Part shown: piece by piece, positions 1-13,400 of the stretch
How positions within the stretch are numbered: the stretch's first letter is position 1
How the letters are laid out: each line of letters opens with the position of its first letter
Notes under the pieces: generated by a model
The model's database searches: none
What the model saw: only the letters and a program-made list of their open reading frames with translations
What the model was told of the DNA's origin: nothing
Made by a program: the position numbers and the translations under genes
DNA from: Boswellia sacra
Lineage: Eukaryota; Streptophyta; Magnoliopsida; Sapindales; Burseraceae
Direction of reading: 5' to 3'
Assembly: GCA_013180625.2 (NCBI GenBank)
Contig: SNVD02011043.1
Coordinates: forward strand, 124,001 to 188,000
Length of the DNA: 64,000 bases

Positions 1-330
1 TGAGTTTTAAATCTAGAATTATTATATTCTGAAGAATCAATTGAGCATAGAAATTCTTTGAAAATTACGCAACTTTGAAAATTTCAACAGAAATATTAAG
101 CGGACTCCAAATCTTAGTTTGAGTTTGTGAACCATTCAATTGTCCCAAGGATGGAATAGAAATATAATGATTCAGATTAATTTGTGCCATAAACCATATC
201 TTTTATCACTTCAAAACCTAGAGAAAAGAACATTATAACTTACGTACACTAGAAAAATCTTACAAAGTTACCCTACATAGATGACATTTTTACTCACATA
301 ATTTTTCGTATTTAATGAGGATATTACAGT
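1..330 (-). repeat. third copy of palindrome-arm block, cut by window edge
   Basis: Read on the minus strand, this segment matches the left palindrome arm at about 18,260-18,400 and, after skipping the LTR inserted there, about 21,310-21,450. Shared landmarks include a stretch on gttttgaagtgataaaa and a stretch around gctcaattgattcttca. The latter is also present at about 30,070-30,090. The copy runs off the left edge of the window. Homology was judged by eye. No coding potential is seen. Confidence 0.7.
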
Positions 331-3300
331 AATTTCTCAAAAAAGGTCATAGCATCTAAATTTTTAGAGATAAATTCATTTTTCGACTAGCCCTCCTAGC
401 TAATTCGGGTACATTTTCATAATTCTTTTCTAAAGATAACCCAATTTTTAATATCATTTTATAATTACAAATTTATCCTTGTATCAAAATTAATTTTTTA
501 CCCACACATGAAATACTAATCTTTAGAGAAAATGCAGTAGTTTTTTTTTTTTTGCCTCTCACAAATAAAATATCAAAACCAAAGATTGAAAAACAAACCT
601 AAGTTTTACAAAACATAACCAAAGATTAAAAAAAAAATCTTATCAAGAGTAAATTAAAGAAAAAAATTATGAAAAAATTTTAAGTTAACATTAGATTTGA
701 TTGCTTTACATAAAAAAAAGGGGTCACTAATCTTGCCAATCAAAATTCTGCTACCATATAAGCTTGCTTGTATGTTAATCATTTGAATTCTGATTAAAAA
801 AGAAAATCGAATTGACTAAAAGGGATGGAACAGGAATAAAGGGAAAACTTGGAATGATACAAAGTTAAATTCTTCTTATGGTCAATCTTTTTTTCTGTAT
901 TTATTCTCTCTATATTTGTTTCTTGTAGGAACATTATCTATATTTTAGGAAAAAGTTGAGTTCACATAGGTTGAAAACAAAAAAAAAAGTTAATTATGGA
1001 ATTTAAAAATTGTATTATTAAGAAAAAAAATTTTAAATAGAGTTAAATAAGAAATTGAGTATATTTACTTCAATAGTAGAGACTAAATAGTATCACTCTA
1101 TTTTAAAATAAATTTCATATCATTAACCTGTTACACTCGTAATCCGCACTGAGCTCGATATTTTCGGCCCATTAACAAAATCATTAAGAAGCCCATTAGT
1201 TAAAAAAAAAAAAAAGGTTGCCTATTTTGGGGAAGAAGGAAACGTGAGAATTAGAGGGGTTTGAGAAGGTTTTTGTTATGAATTAGGAGTTTCATAAGCT
1301 AAAAAGAGCGATAATTAACTAGAACATCAAAAAAAAGAATATCGGAATGATTTTGGACATTGAGAAAGGTTGAAGTTCAAGAACAATAAGTTATTTATTG
1401 AATGAGATGTCAAGAAGGCAGTTATTAGATAGGTGAAAATTATTGGTAATAGTTTTATCCAGGAATCAATTTAGAAAATTAGCTTTATTTAGATAAATTT
1501 TAGGAAACAAATTATTTCTAAAAAATTTTGGTTAGTTATTTAAATCATCATATTGTACCTTTTCCCAACAAAATTCAAATTCAAGTCTTTGAGACTTATG
1601 AGGCACACCCAAAAAAATATATATATATATATATACTTTTGTCTTATTGAGATGCTTAACCCTTTGACAAAAGCTCTATAAATGAAGATGACTGGATCAG
1701 ATTTATATTCCACCTGTGCGATAATAATTCTGTTGGCAAATGACTAGTTGTTTATCATCCTATTTCACAAAGTTTAAGATTAGTTTGTTATCCAATTGGA
1801 TGTTAGTTTCTTGTGGTTTCAATTTTCATACATTAGATGATTTCTAGTTTTAGTTACAGTTAGCTTGTAATGCAACAAGCATGTTTTTCTTCAGCTTTTC
1901 AGGAGCAAAAACTTCTATCCAAATTAACACAAACGAACAAGTTGGCTTTTATTTATTGCTCTTTAGTTATAACAAAATATTTTGACATCATCTTTCGGTA
2001 TGCTAGTACAAAAAATGTTATTAACGCTTTTTAACCATCTTGAAATGTTTTTGAGAACATCTTTTCACAAGAGATTGTGTATTCTATTAAAGTGCCTTTA
2101 AATCTTGATTATTTAAAAAATTAGATAGTTTTTTCTAATTAACTGTTTAAAAATGTTTAATATTGAGAGTATTTAATAAAATTTATTTAATAATATTATA
2201 ATATAAAGAATAAGTTCAAAAAATGTTTTCTTTATAAATAAAAAGGAAACATTTTGTAATTAAATACCTGGAAAGTATTATAAGAATGGTTTAAATTTAA
2301 ACCTACTCCTCTTAAGTATCTTCTTTTGACAGTTTTTTTAGTGGTAGTCTGATCTCTATGTAAATAAAAATTTTATGATCTTTAAGAGCTGAGGAGTTAA
2401 TATTATAGGCCAATATATAACATGAAAATTAATAGTTTTTATGGCAGTAGAGTAATTGCATCACTTGAAAATAGAAGGCAATTCCCACTGGGAAAAATCC
2501 AAACCATAGATCTTATATTCAACATACACATTCGAGATGATGAAGAAGTTAGCAAGAGTCATGAAGCGTAGTTTTTATTGCTTTAAGTTAAAGACTGGGA
2601 AGAGTGTATGATATTATTCACTGACAAAATCTTATATTTAGTCATCCTAATTGGTGACACAAGTTGGATATATACCAAACTTAAAGGAGAAAGAATAAGT
2701 GAACTTTGATTACAATCAAAGTGCAAAGACAAGCATTGGTCTTCAAGTTGACGGCAAATAATTGTCTTTAATTATATCCCAAAAAAAAAAGTTAATTGAT
2801 GTTTTACAGCTTTCGCAAAGCAACTGCGGTATGCTTCAAGTGTTAAAGAAAAAGTGGACACAAAAAAAAGAAAAAAAAAAAGGCAGATGCTGCATGTATT
2901 GTAGATTTCTGACCGCAAGAAAGCGTATATATAAATATATGTGCGTATGATGAATATATGTATATTACTTCAAATTTTAAGACAAGGAAGGAATGAATAT
3001 AAATGTTTAATAATTAACATACTTTGACTAGGAAAGCCATCCTACATCTGTGTGTCAGTTAGATACATTCCAGACTTGCTATAACACGAGCGACTATATA
3101 TGGGCTCTGATCTCAGATTCAAAGTTAAAGCATCCATCTTACGTATTAATTAAAAGCAACATATGGACTTTACTTTATATATATACACACGCGCACACAT
3201 AACAAAAAAAAAAGGAAAAGAAAAAGTAAGTTAGTTAATGATTTTTTTAACCTTTTAGCTAGAAATCAAATGTTTGTATCTTAATTTGATTTGATTAATT

Positions 3301-4380
3301 AAAAAAAAAAAAAAAGCAGATGCCAGGTGTCTTGTGAAAGAATAACCTATTGTAGAAGGAAAGGATAATCCTCCAAATTAGGCTCAGAATATCGCTAAAT
3401 TAACAGCGAAGATTTGTCGAATAATAAAGTTTTGGTTCAACAATGAATTTTTTATTGTTGAATATCATTTCTTTTTTGTTTTTAATTGACAGCTTACGGT
3501 GATCTTATTACACCCTTATTCTTTATCTTTCGTTGCACATTTCTTGAAATTAAGGCTTTACTTGTCAAAACAAACTTGTGTGAGATTCCTTCAAAGCCGC
3601 TAGAAGCTCAAGATCGGCAAGAACAAAGGGGAATGAAAGGACTTCAGTTTTGGGTTTTAAATGTTTGTTTGTTTGATGAGGAAATGAAAAAAGACAAGCA
3701 AATAAGGTGACTGTTAAGTGAAAATTGGCTTCCAGTGTGATTCTAGGAAATGTTAAAACAATTGATTATTTAGCTTCCAGTGCCATGTTGTTGTCAAAAA
3801 ACAACAACCGCAACAATAGATTTCTTCAGATTTCATCTTTTCCAATGATGATCGAAGATGGCTGTAGTTAAAATTTAAGAAGAAATCTGAAGAGAATTGC
3901 AAAAGACTTTTAAAATTGTAATAATTGCTTATTATTGAAAATAATAAAAGCTATAAATTATTAAAGTAGAGGGTTCTCTCAAAAATTTGATAAATGACTT
4001 CGTTTGTGATTGATGTGGCAATGTCATGTCGCCACATCATTTGGATCCCACTTGAAAAGAGAATCTTTACTCTAATTTTTTTTTTTATGCATTTTTTAAT
4101 TTTATAAACCTCATGTATGAGCAAAATATTAATAAAAAATAAATCTAATTGTAAGCATTATTTATTAAAAATTATACTCTAAATTTAAAAGAAATGGTAT
4201 AAATATAATATACAATTTTACTATAATTTTGTTTTAAAAAATAAGAATAATTAATACCATTCATAAAAAATTCTTTGAATTTTTATTCTACTAAAATATC
4301 AATTTTATAATCATGAGTTACAAAAGATGGATCAATGAATCATGATTTTCTTTAGATTTTAAATTAAAGTTCAAAATAAT
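331..4380. other. AT-rich intergenic region, no gene recognised
   Basis: I see no supported gene. The stretch holds poly-A/T tracts, a short (TA)n run near 1,616-1,635 and another near 3,175-3,185. A small hairpin lies near 4,013-4,040, with arms gatgtggc and gccacatc, and may be a MITE relic. Short open frames (for example 3,486-3,710) resemble no family I know and have no splice or codon support. Confidence 0.5.
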
Positions 4381-4544
4381 ATTTTATATCACATTAAAAA
4401 TATATCTAAATAATGTGAGCAATTTATCAAAATAATAGAGTATAAACAAAATAAAACTTAAACTCGTATGGGAGATAAAATAAAGTTTGCATAGTTGCGG
4501 CAAAAAAAAAATGATATATATAGGTTTCTTAAGAAGGGCTACAA

Positions 4545-4720
4545 CATTAACACCCACAATGGGTTGATTCAAGTGACAAAAGTGGCCCAAGAGGGAGTTG
4601 GTAAGGCCACGATAAAGTCTGTGTTCAACTCTCCACAATAGTCTTTCCCCATGAGATAAGTGGGAGACCGTGACATTGGGTTGTGGTCGGGCTAGTCTCC
4701 CCCGAGGATTAACTGTTCGC
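4545..4720 (+). mobile_element. SINE-like insertion (tentative)
   Basis: A box-A-like stretch (agttggtaagg, about 4,595) is followed about 30 bases later by a box-B-like stretch (gtgttcaactctcc, about 4,620). Next comes a CT/GA-rich body ending in ctcccccgaggatta, the layout of tRNA-derived plant SINEs. It abuts the broken end of the long LTR starting near 4,725. No TSD was resolved and no A-tail is obvious, so this could instead be an unrelated relic. Confidence 0.3.
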
Positions 4721-4724
4721 GCGA

Positions 4725-7700
4725 CGGCGCAAGGTTTCTAGTTCCTCACATTTTTCAAATTTCAGAGTGGCACTCTTGTGCCACAAGGGTTGCACACCTA
4801 TGCCAACCTTCTGCCTAGAGCTCTTATGTTAGTTAATATGGCACTCCTGTGCAACTTTCCTTGCGCGCCTATGCCAATTTTCTGTTTTGACCATTATTTT
4901 TAGACCACTTTATTACTTTACATAACCACACATTTACTAATTTCATTTCCATATATGTCTTTCTCAGGCCAATCACATTTCTTATACACATTCATATGTA
5001 CTTATTTCATTTCATATATGCCTTTCTCAAGCCATTCACATCACTCATACACATATGTGCTTATTTCATTTCAATGTAATCTTAGGGACACAATATCACA
5101 CATTATCATAAAATTAGAGGCTAGTTTGACAATCTGGGCGATACCGAACCCGTGCTATCGAATCCTTTATAAGGAAACACATGGTTCGGACCTCCCCTCG
5201 TCCAATCAATCACAAAGATTTGGCCTACTCACAATTCACAAATCATATAAGACCTTAGGGACACATAACACATATTATCACAATTTGAGACTAGTTTAAC
5301 AATCTAGGTGATATCAAACCTATGCTACCGAATCCTTCGTGAGGAAACACATGGTTCGGACCTCCATTCACTCAGTCATTCACAATAGTTTACACGTGGC
5401 ACTTTGCGATCCCTGTGACCCTCAAGAGGTGGCCATCGTGAAATTGCTCATAACGGTCTGTATGTGGCACTTTGCAGTTTCTGAAACCTTCAAGAGGTGG
5501 CCCCCATGCTATCAATTGCTCAATTAGAGCTTAAAGTCCCTAAGGCAATAGGCATAAACCATCATTTTCATAGTTTTCTCACATATCATTGTCCAAGTAC
5601 ACAGATTTCATGCCATCACATATAAGGCCATTTGCCCATTTTTAGACCATCACATATGAAAGTCTTAAACACAATTCTGAAAAAAAATCACATATCAAAG
5701 CAGTAGGCAAAATTTCATGCCATTCATATATCAAACCATAGGCAAAATTCCATACAATCACATATCAAAATCATGGCACAATTCAATGCCATCACATTTC
5801 AATTTCATAAGATTTTCCTAACACATCTTATTCAATTCATGAGCTCACATTTCAAATCCCATAACACAAGCTCAAAGTCAAATTTTGCATCCATCACAAA
5901 CACAACAATGTAATTACCATAACATTAACATTTAACAAAATCTCATTGCACAAATACCACATATAACTTAACAATAAAATTATTGTAGCCTTAGAACAGT
6001 TTAAAACCTTACTTACCTGATTAAGTTCCATTGTTAAACTCGTTACAAAATTTCTTTAAGGATCAACACACAATTAGCGAAAAATAGATTTTACTAACTA
6101 AACCCCACACATTCAATTGGATGATTTTTAGGAAGTTAATGCTTGTTCCAAAATTTATACCACTTTGTGGACATGATTTACGCACGTACAACATGTCTCA
6201 TTCAAATTTTCAGAACAAAATGAGGTCATATGCCCCCTCAAAATCACTTAGTTTAGTAGTTTACCAATTCTGTCTAAGGATTCCTTCAACTAAGCAGGAT
6301 GAATTTAGGAATTTATAGAATTCCCAATAATGATCAAATTAACACCAAATTTTATAGTCCAATATAAAACACATATAAGATGCATCATACCAAAAACCAT
6401 AACTTTTTACTGGGTTTTGGTCATTCAAAAGCAATTTATTTTGCTTGCACTGTTTTGAAAGTTGAAATTCTCAATTTTATGAGCCCAATTTTGAAAAATC
6501 ACAACAATTTGTACAAAGCTTCAAATTCCATGAAATTTCCATCATAAAAGAAATCATGTTCAAGGTTCTTCATACCAAAAATCATGAGTTTTTATGAAGA
6601 CTTAGTCCCTCAAATAAAATTCATTCCCCATGCCCTATTTTGAAACAGGGAAAGTTCAATTTCGTTTCAGTAAATTTAAAAATTCATCATAAATCACATA
6701 CTTCAAATTTTTTAAGTCATTCAAAATTCTATGAAATCCTTGACATGTCTAGTTCATTAGGTAAAAATTTTAAAGCCAAAAAATAACCCCAAAATTTTTA
6801 AGAATTTTACTACTCAACACTGCTTAGCACAAAGACCCTACAGAACTTGAGCTCCAATGTCATTTCTAACTTCCTATCATCATCCTATCTTCTTAATTCT
6901 ATCATAACTCACATTTAAATCATGTTTTCTAGTAAATTTCTAAATATACATGACATAAAATACCATAGCTTATACTATAACACATTAGATTCCTTCAAAT
7001 ACACATGGAATAATACAAGGATTTTAAACAGGAAATTGAATTTTACCTCTTTCCTTCCTCCTTCTTCCTTCTTTCTCCTTAGATTCTTGGCAATATTAGG
7101 GAGAAAAATGAGAGAGAGAAAGTTGGGAGCTTTGAGCAGGAAACCAAAATGAAAATATAATCTAGAAAGGCCTTGAACCCTTATATGTATCCGCACATGT
7201 ATAATTTCTGTTAAGGCCTCCCATTTCAAAGTTTTTCAATTGGGCTAATCATACATACAACCCCCACCCCCCCGGGCCCCGTGGCTTAATTTCACATATA
7301 TTCACTATTTACTATTTTTGACCATCAACTACCCCTGATTTTGAAAATTCATCATAAAACACCCTTCTGTTAAATTTGCTGTTAGGTGACATCACTATTC
7401 TATCCAAAATCGTTATAATTACTAAAATACCCCAAAATCATTATAATTACTAAAATACCTTTTGAACTAATTTCTAAAAATTAAGCTACTGTAACCGATG
7501 CGATTCAACCCATTCCTCCCAGAAAATTGTATAACGTTCTAACCACCACACCTACTCTTTTAAGTTGTTTAGTATACACGTAATTCATCATTTATTATAA
7601 TACTATTTAACACAAAAATCTTCTCTCTCCTCTCTCTCTTCTCCCGCATCTTTATCGCCGTCTTCTCGCCTCAACAATCGTTGAAATGGAAACTGAATAA

Positions 7701-8766
7701 CAACTAAATCGTGTTCCACCGCCATCACCACCACCTTCCTAAACACCAAAAATTCACATGTCCACCCAGAAATTCTTCAACACCAAGAATTCACAAAAAC
7801 TAGAAGTTCCAAACCCAGAAATACAAAATCCAAAAATTCATAAACACCAAAAATTTAAAATTGGCAAAAATTTGACTTGTTTTTCTTCTTATTTCTTTTC
7901 CCCTTCTTCTTCTCTGTCTGATATCTCCACCGTTGTGCCCATATCTAGTCGCGCACCACCATCACGCTCCTCAACTTTGCCCGCAGCCTGTCGCGCACCA
8001 CCACCACGCTCTGCCCCTTTGCCAATACTTGGTCGCTACCACCACTGTGTGAAGGCGAAGGCGTTGCCATGCGAGGATCGAGATAGAGAGAGAGCAAGAA
8101 TAGAGAGACCACCACCACCACCACCTCTCCTCCCCCTCTTCGCGGCCACCACTACCTCTCCTCTCCCTCTCTCTGACCACCACCACCTCTCCTTTCCCTC
8201 TCCATGGCTGCTGCCTCACTCAAACTTCACTAATCGCTGCCTCACTCAATTAATGATGATGGTCATGTTTTTGGGCATGAAGAAGAGGATGGAGGGAGGG
8301 AGGACCGAGAGAGGAAGAGAGAGAAGAGGAATAATTTTTTATTTTTATTAATTTTTTATTTCTAATAATTTTTTTATTAATTTTGTTTCTTGACTGGTCA
8401 AACACTTAAAGAAAAGGGTATTATGGTCTTTTCATAAGTTCGAATATAAGCAAAATTTAGTTTACATTATATATTATTGACTATCAAATGACTATTATAT
8501 CATTTAATATTCAACATTATTACAAGTATTTAACGAAAAATTTGATGGAAGGGTGTCCATGATGTATTTTCAAAAGTGAGGGGTAGTCGATGATTAAAAA
8601 TGGCATACGGGGAATATTTGTGAAATTAAGCCAAAAGGTAAGGGGGGTTTACATCCCCCAACATTTACTTAATTACCATACTACAAAGGCACAAACACGT
8701 ACACATTTACATTTATACATTGCAACACAATAACGTCATGGCCATTTGCAAAATTTGGATATTACA
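4725..8766 (-). mobile_element. long LTR, family A copy 4, truncated, with nested MULE
   Basis: This is a minus-strand copy of the long LTR family found intact at 18,554, 27,083 and 30,603. Shared landmarks, in order, are GC-rich words such as gcgcaaggt, the caagaggtggcc motif near 5,430, and a block around 6,000-6,900. The right end, at ggatattaca (8,757-8,766), corresponds to the TGTAACATCC 5' terminus of the family. The left end is lost at about 4,725, where SINE-like sequence begins, so no TSD can be tested. A terminal-inverted-repeat element (about 7,255-8,665) interrupts it near its right end. No gag-pol sequence is present. Confidence 0.6.
7255..8665. mobile_element. MULE-like element with long terminal inverted repeats
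   Basis: The left end (about 7,283-7,380) and the reverse complement of the right end (about 8,530-8,630) align over roughly 100 bases. The alignment includes ggcttaatttcac, a catca-ctacccct block and a cacccttc block. Exact ends and TSD are blurred by C-rich sequence (7,260-7,280) and G-rich sequence (8,640-8,650). The interior is unusually GC-rich and holds CCACCACC-rich runs with a 197-codon low-complexity open frame (7,758-8,351). No transposase is visible, so it is non-autonomous. Long TIRs plus captured-looking GC-rich sequence suggest a Mutator-type or Pack-MULE element. Confidence 0.6.
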
Positions 8767-10020
8767 TAAATAGGGCTAAAATTTTTGTTACTTAAGGTCT
8801 AGGATTGCCAAAATACTACTGTTGCTAAAGATCCTTGCGTACCATGTCGTGAAGATACTTCTCTTAACTATATGGGTTCACATCCATCTCTTGCCATTAA
8901 ACACACGAACGTAGCCTTAATTGAGCGATAATAAGTATTTCTTGGGTTCCTATTGGGAAACAAACCCAAAGAGGAGGAAGTGTATCCCAATAACTATAGT
9001 CAAATGATTATTATTATTATTATTCTAAACTTTACAAATGCAATTCAACACGTATATACATATTTTACAGCCTTTAAGAAAGAAAATAATGTACATTTTA
9101 TCTTTAAAAAATAATTAGAGTTGTTCTATTCACAACCCACTTATGATCAGCATAGCCCTATCCCTATTTAAGTGAGTATATATTTGTAATTTACATAAAT
9201 ATAATTAAATACAATATTTTGAAAAATAATCATAAAATTGACTATGAAATCTTAGTCAATAAACTTTTACAGTTGCAATTTATTGCAACTATTATTTATT
9301 ATAAATTAATAGAAAAGGAACCTGAATTGAAATCTTGAATTAATCCATAAAAATATTTATATTTTCTTTATTATTTGAAAATTTTGTGACAAGGAAGGAA
9401 GTAGTTCTACAAGAATAAGTAAATAGAAACTCAAAAAATTATCGATCCTTTGCTTAAAAATTGGATTTTTTTTTTCATTTGGACTAAGTAATTAGGGTCA
9501 ATCTTTTTTGTATTTGAAAAAACAAATATTGTTTTAGGATCTTATAGTACAAAATAAGAATAATGAAAAGAATATTACTACATCTACAATGAAAATTTAT
9601 AGCCCACTCGTTGCAATTTGATCAAAATTCACTGGGGGAGTAAAAAAATAAAAATTAATAAGAAAAGTTATAATACATGACATAGTCATTATATCTCCAA
9701 TAAAATTTTGACAACTTAAGTTATAAAAAAAGTTAGTTATAAATGAGTTGTAGGTGTAATATTATTCTAATATGATATGTTTTCTGAAAGAGTAAAAGCA
9801 TATGCTTTGTGAAAGAGCATCTTGTATATAGAAACTATATATTGAAAAATGAAACTAAATAGTCAAAAGTATCACAACTAATAATTAAAACCTAACCTGT
9901 GAATCTCATATTAGATTTTTAACCTTTTCATTTTTTTCTTTTTTTTTAATTTCACATACAGGAAAATTTTATTATTTTTCATAATTAATCTAGTTATCAA
10001 TGCTCTCCCTATTTACCAAA
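8767..10020. other. AT-rich intergenic region
   Basis: No gene is supported. A short (ATT)n run lies near 9,007-9,026. The rest is unstructured AT-rich sequence. Confidence 0.5.
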
Positions 10021-10024
10021 CTTA

Positions 10025-10300
10025 TGGATGATACCATTCTCTTTCAATGAATTTGCTGTAGCTTTCGCATTCTCTTCATTACATTTTTTCTTTCTCCTCC
10101 TTCACTGCCATTTTCTCTTCCTCTTCCTCTTCCTGCCTTTAACCGCGCCTCCTCTTCAGCCTCTACTTTTGCCACCTTAAGAACTTCAATTAAATTATTC
10201 AGGCAACTCTGTGCATCAAATTCTCGTCAATAACTTTTTGGCAAGCTCCTTGAACAATGCCTCAAAGCCACAGTAGCAGGTTTAATTTGTAGGAGCTTGT
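10025..10300 (-). pseudogene. short decayed coding fragment of unknown family
   Basis: On the minus strand, one frame reads a Lys/Glu-rich helix-like stretch (residues such as NNLIEVLKVAKVEAEEEA, encoded near 10,150-10,200). Upstream of that, in another frame, lies a short FKELAKKLL-like piece. Stops and frame changes break it. It has no start codon, no full domain and no family I recognise. Its charged helical character recalls the coiled coil of the neighbouring NLR, but I could not align them. Confidence 0.3.
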
Positions 10301-10494
10301 CCATCCTTCCTCTCCTGATAACTAATAAAAGCAAAGGAAACGGCAAGAGTTGTTTTTGTCATGGTTAAAACAGTAAAGGAAGAGAGTTTTGCTGTTTAGA
10401 GTTGAAACACTCAAATTAAACACAACCCAACTTCTTTCTTCGTTTGAATTGATACCCTTTTGTTAGCAAATCATATTTAATTTATATAACCTCC

Positions 10495-13400
10495 ATGGAT
10501 ACTGAAATTATTGTTTCCAGTTTGATAGAGAAATTAAACAAAAACAAGTCAACCATAATCCATCCCATGTTCGGAAATACTGTCCAGACAGCTGTTGAGA
10601 ATCTCAAACTGTTGAGGGATCACTCGAGAAAGAATCAGTCAGTGAATGGCGCAGAGATACCCCGGCTTTTGAAAGCGGTTTACTCGGTGCAGGATGCCAT
10701 CGACAACTTACTTACAATAAAACAACAGCAGCAGCGAGATAGTAGAAAAGAAAAATCAGCGAGAGAGGGAGGAGGAATTTTGATGGAGGAAGAAAAACTG
10801 GAGAAACAACAAAAAAAATTGACGGGAGAGATAGAACAGTTGAATAGAGAAGAAGAAGAATTGAGGAGAGAGAAAGAAGAATTGAAGAGACAAGAAAACG
10901 AATTAAGGGGTGGTGTAGAAGAATTGCAGAGAAAAGAAGAAGAATTGAATAGAAAGAAAGAAAAATTGCCGAGAAAAGAAAAGGAATTACAGATACAGAT
11001 AGAAGAGTCGGAGAGAAAGAAAGAAAAATGTCATAGACAGAAGGAAGAGGAAGAATTGCAACTGAGGGAGAACAAACAACGGCAGAGAAATAATGAAGAA
11101 TTGCAGAAAGAGAAGGAAGAATTACTGAGAAAGAATGAAGAAATGCTGAGAGAGAATGAAGCTTCACAGAGAAAAATAGAACAATCGCTGAGAAAGCAGG
11201 AAGAATCGCTGCGAGTATTGAGGAGAGAGGAGGCAGAATTGCAGAAAAAGAGAGAAGAGTTGGAGAGAAGGAAAGAGAAACTACTGGGAAAGGAAAAAGA
11301 GGAAGGATTGCTACTGAGGGAGAACGAAGAGTGGCAGAGAGAGAACAAAGAATCGCTGAACAAGAACGAAGAATTTCAGAAAAATAACGAAGAATTGCGG
11401 AGAAAGACCGAAGGTTTGCAGAGAGACAAAGAAAAATCGCTCAGAGACAACGAAGAATTGCAGGAAATAATAAGGAGAGAGGAAGAAGAATTGTGGAAAA
11501 AGATAGAAGAGTTTGAGAAACGGCAGATGAACAAAGAGGAAGAATTAAGACTGAGAGAATCGTTGAACGAGAACGAACAATTGCTGAACCAGAAAAAAGA
11601 ATTGCTGATAACGTACCTGATAGACCTTGGAATAGAGAAAAAAGATGGGAATTTATTCTTTCAGAGAGAGAAAATTTCGGAATTGCGGAGAGACATGGCG
11701 GAATTGCAGGGAAAAGAAATAGAATTCCTGAATAAGATAAAAGAGTTGGAGGGGAAGAAAGAAAAATGGCAGAGAGATAACGAAGAATTTCAGAGACAGA
11801 ACCAAGAATTGCTGAAAGAGAAGGAGGATTTCCAGAAACTCAGTGAAGTATTGCTGAAAGACATCGAGAAATTGCAGAAAAGCAGTGAAGTATTGCTGAG
11901 AGACATCGAGAAATTGCAGAAACGCAACAAAGAATTGGCGGCAGAGAAAGAAAGACTGAGAGGAGAAAAAGAAGAGTTGAGGAGAGATGTAGAAGAAACT
12001 AAAAGAAAAGAAGATGGACTGGGGAGAGAGAGAGAAGAATTGCAGAGAAAAGGAACAGAAATGCGGACAAACAAGGAAGAGTTGGAGACAAAGAAAAACA
12101 AATGGCTCAGAGAAAACGAACAATTGAAGTATGAGAGTGAAGAATTGCTGAGAAAGGACAAAGATTTGCAGGAACACAATGAAGTATTGCTGAGAGACGT
12201 AGAGAAATTAAAGAAAGACATAGAAGATTTGTGGATAGAGAAAAAAAGTTTGAAGAAAGAAGAAAAAGAGCTGAGGACAGCTGTAGAAGAAACTCGGAGA
12301 CAAGAAAAAGAATTGAGGAGAGAAAAAGAAGAATTGCAGGGAAAGATAGAAATCACAGAGAGCAAGAAAGAAAAATGGCAGAGAAAGAAGGAAGAGCAAG
12401 AATTGCTACTGAGGAAGAACAAAGAACGGCAGAGGGAAAACGAAAAATTGAAGAAAGAAAATGAAAAATCTCAGAGACAGAACGAAGAATTTCGAAGACA
12501 GAACGAAGAATTGCTGAGTGAGAACGAAAATTTGCTAAGAGACAATGAAACATTGCTTAGAGAGAACAAAGAATTGCTCAGAGACGTGGAAACATTGCTG
12601 AGGGATATCGAAAAATTGCACAAAGACAATGACAAAATGCAGAGAGGAGATGAAAATTTTTCAGGAAAGAAGAAAGAATTACCGACGGCCACAAACAAAT
12701 TTCCCTCAACGAGAATGCATTTTTTGGGCCGGAAGGTGTTCAAGAGGCCTTTCATGTGCTTCAAGCCCTTGTGTTATGAGATTGTTTTTCTTTGCAAGAT
12801 GAAGAAACTGAAGGATGAGGTTCAGGCATTCTGCAGTAAAAATGATGACAAAGGTGGAGCTGCTGACAATAATGACAGTGGCCAGCACAGGCAGCATCAG
12901 CCTCGGGGAAAAATTTCTGACTTTTGTTTGGGAGAAAATTGTGTTGTTGGTTTCGATAAACAAATAAATGATTTGGTGGGCAAATTAGTCCCTGTAGAAT
13001 TACTTAGTGATATTGATCAGCTGCAGCAAGATCGTAATAATGAGTCTCCCCAAACTCAAGTTATAAAAGTGATTGGCATGGGAGGATCTGGCAAAACAAC
13101 TTTGATAAGAACTGTATACAATAAACTTAATGTAAAGCTTCACTTCTCCATTCGTGCCTGGGTTCAAGTTTCTAGCATTGCCAATGATAGAGATCTCTGG
13201 ATTGACTTACTGAAACAAATTGATGCGACAAAGTTGGGGCTGGAAGCGTTTTCGGAAGAAGATATGGTGTCAAGGCTAACTAAACTCTTGGAAGATACCA
13301 AGTATCTTGTCGTCGTTGATCAGGATGTTGAGAAACCGCATTTTTTGAAAGCTCTGACAAGTGCCCTTTGTTCATCATCCAACAAGGGCAAAATAATTAT

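Noticed and set aside
7758..8351. A 197-codon open frame as a real gene
   Set aside because: It is low-complexity (Pro, Ser, His and Arg runs) inside a non-autonomous MULE. No start context, introns or family resemblance support it.
10712..12964. Several long minus-strand open frames (up to 210 codons) opposite the NLR coiled coil
   Set aside because: They are Phe/Ser/Leu-rich mirror images of GAA/AAG/GAG-rich codons. The frame on the plus strand is explained by a full NLR, so these are composition shadows.
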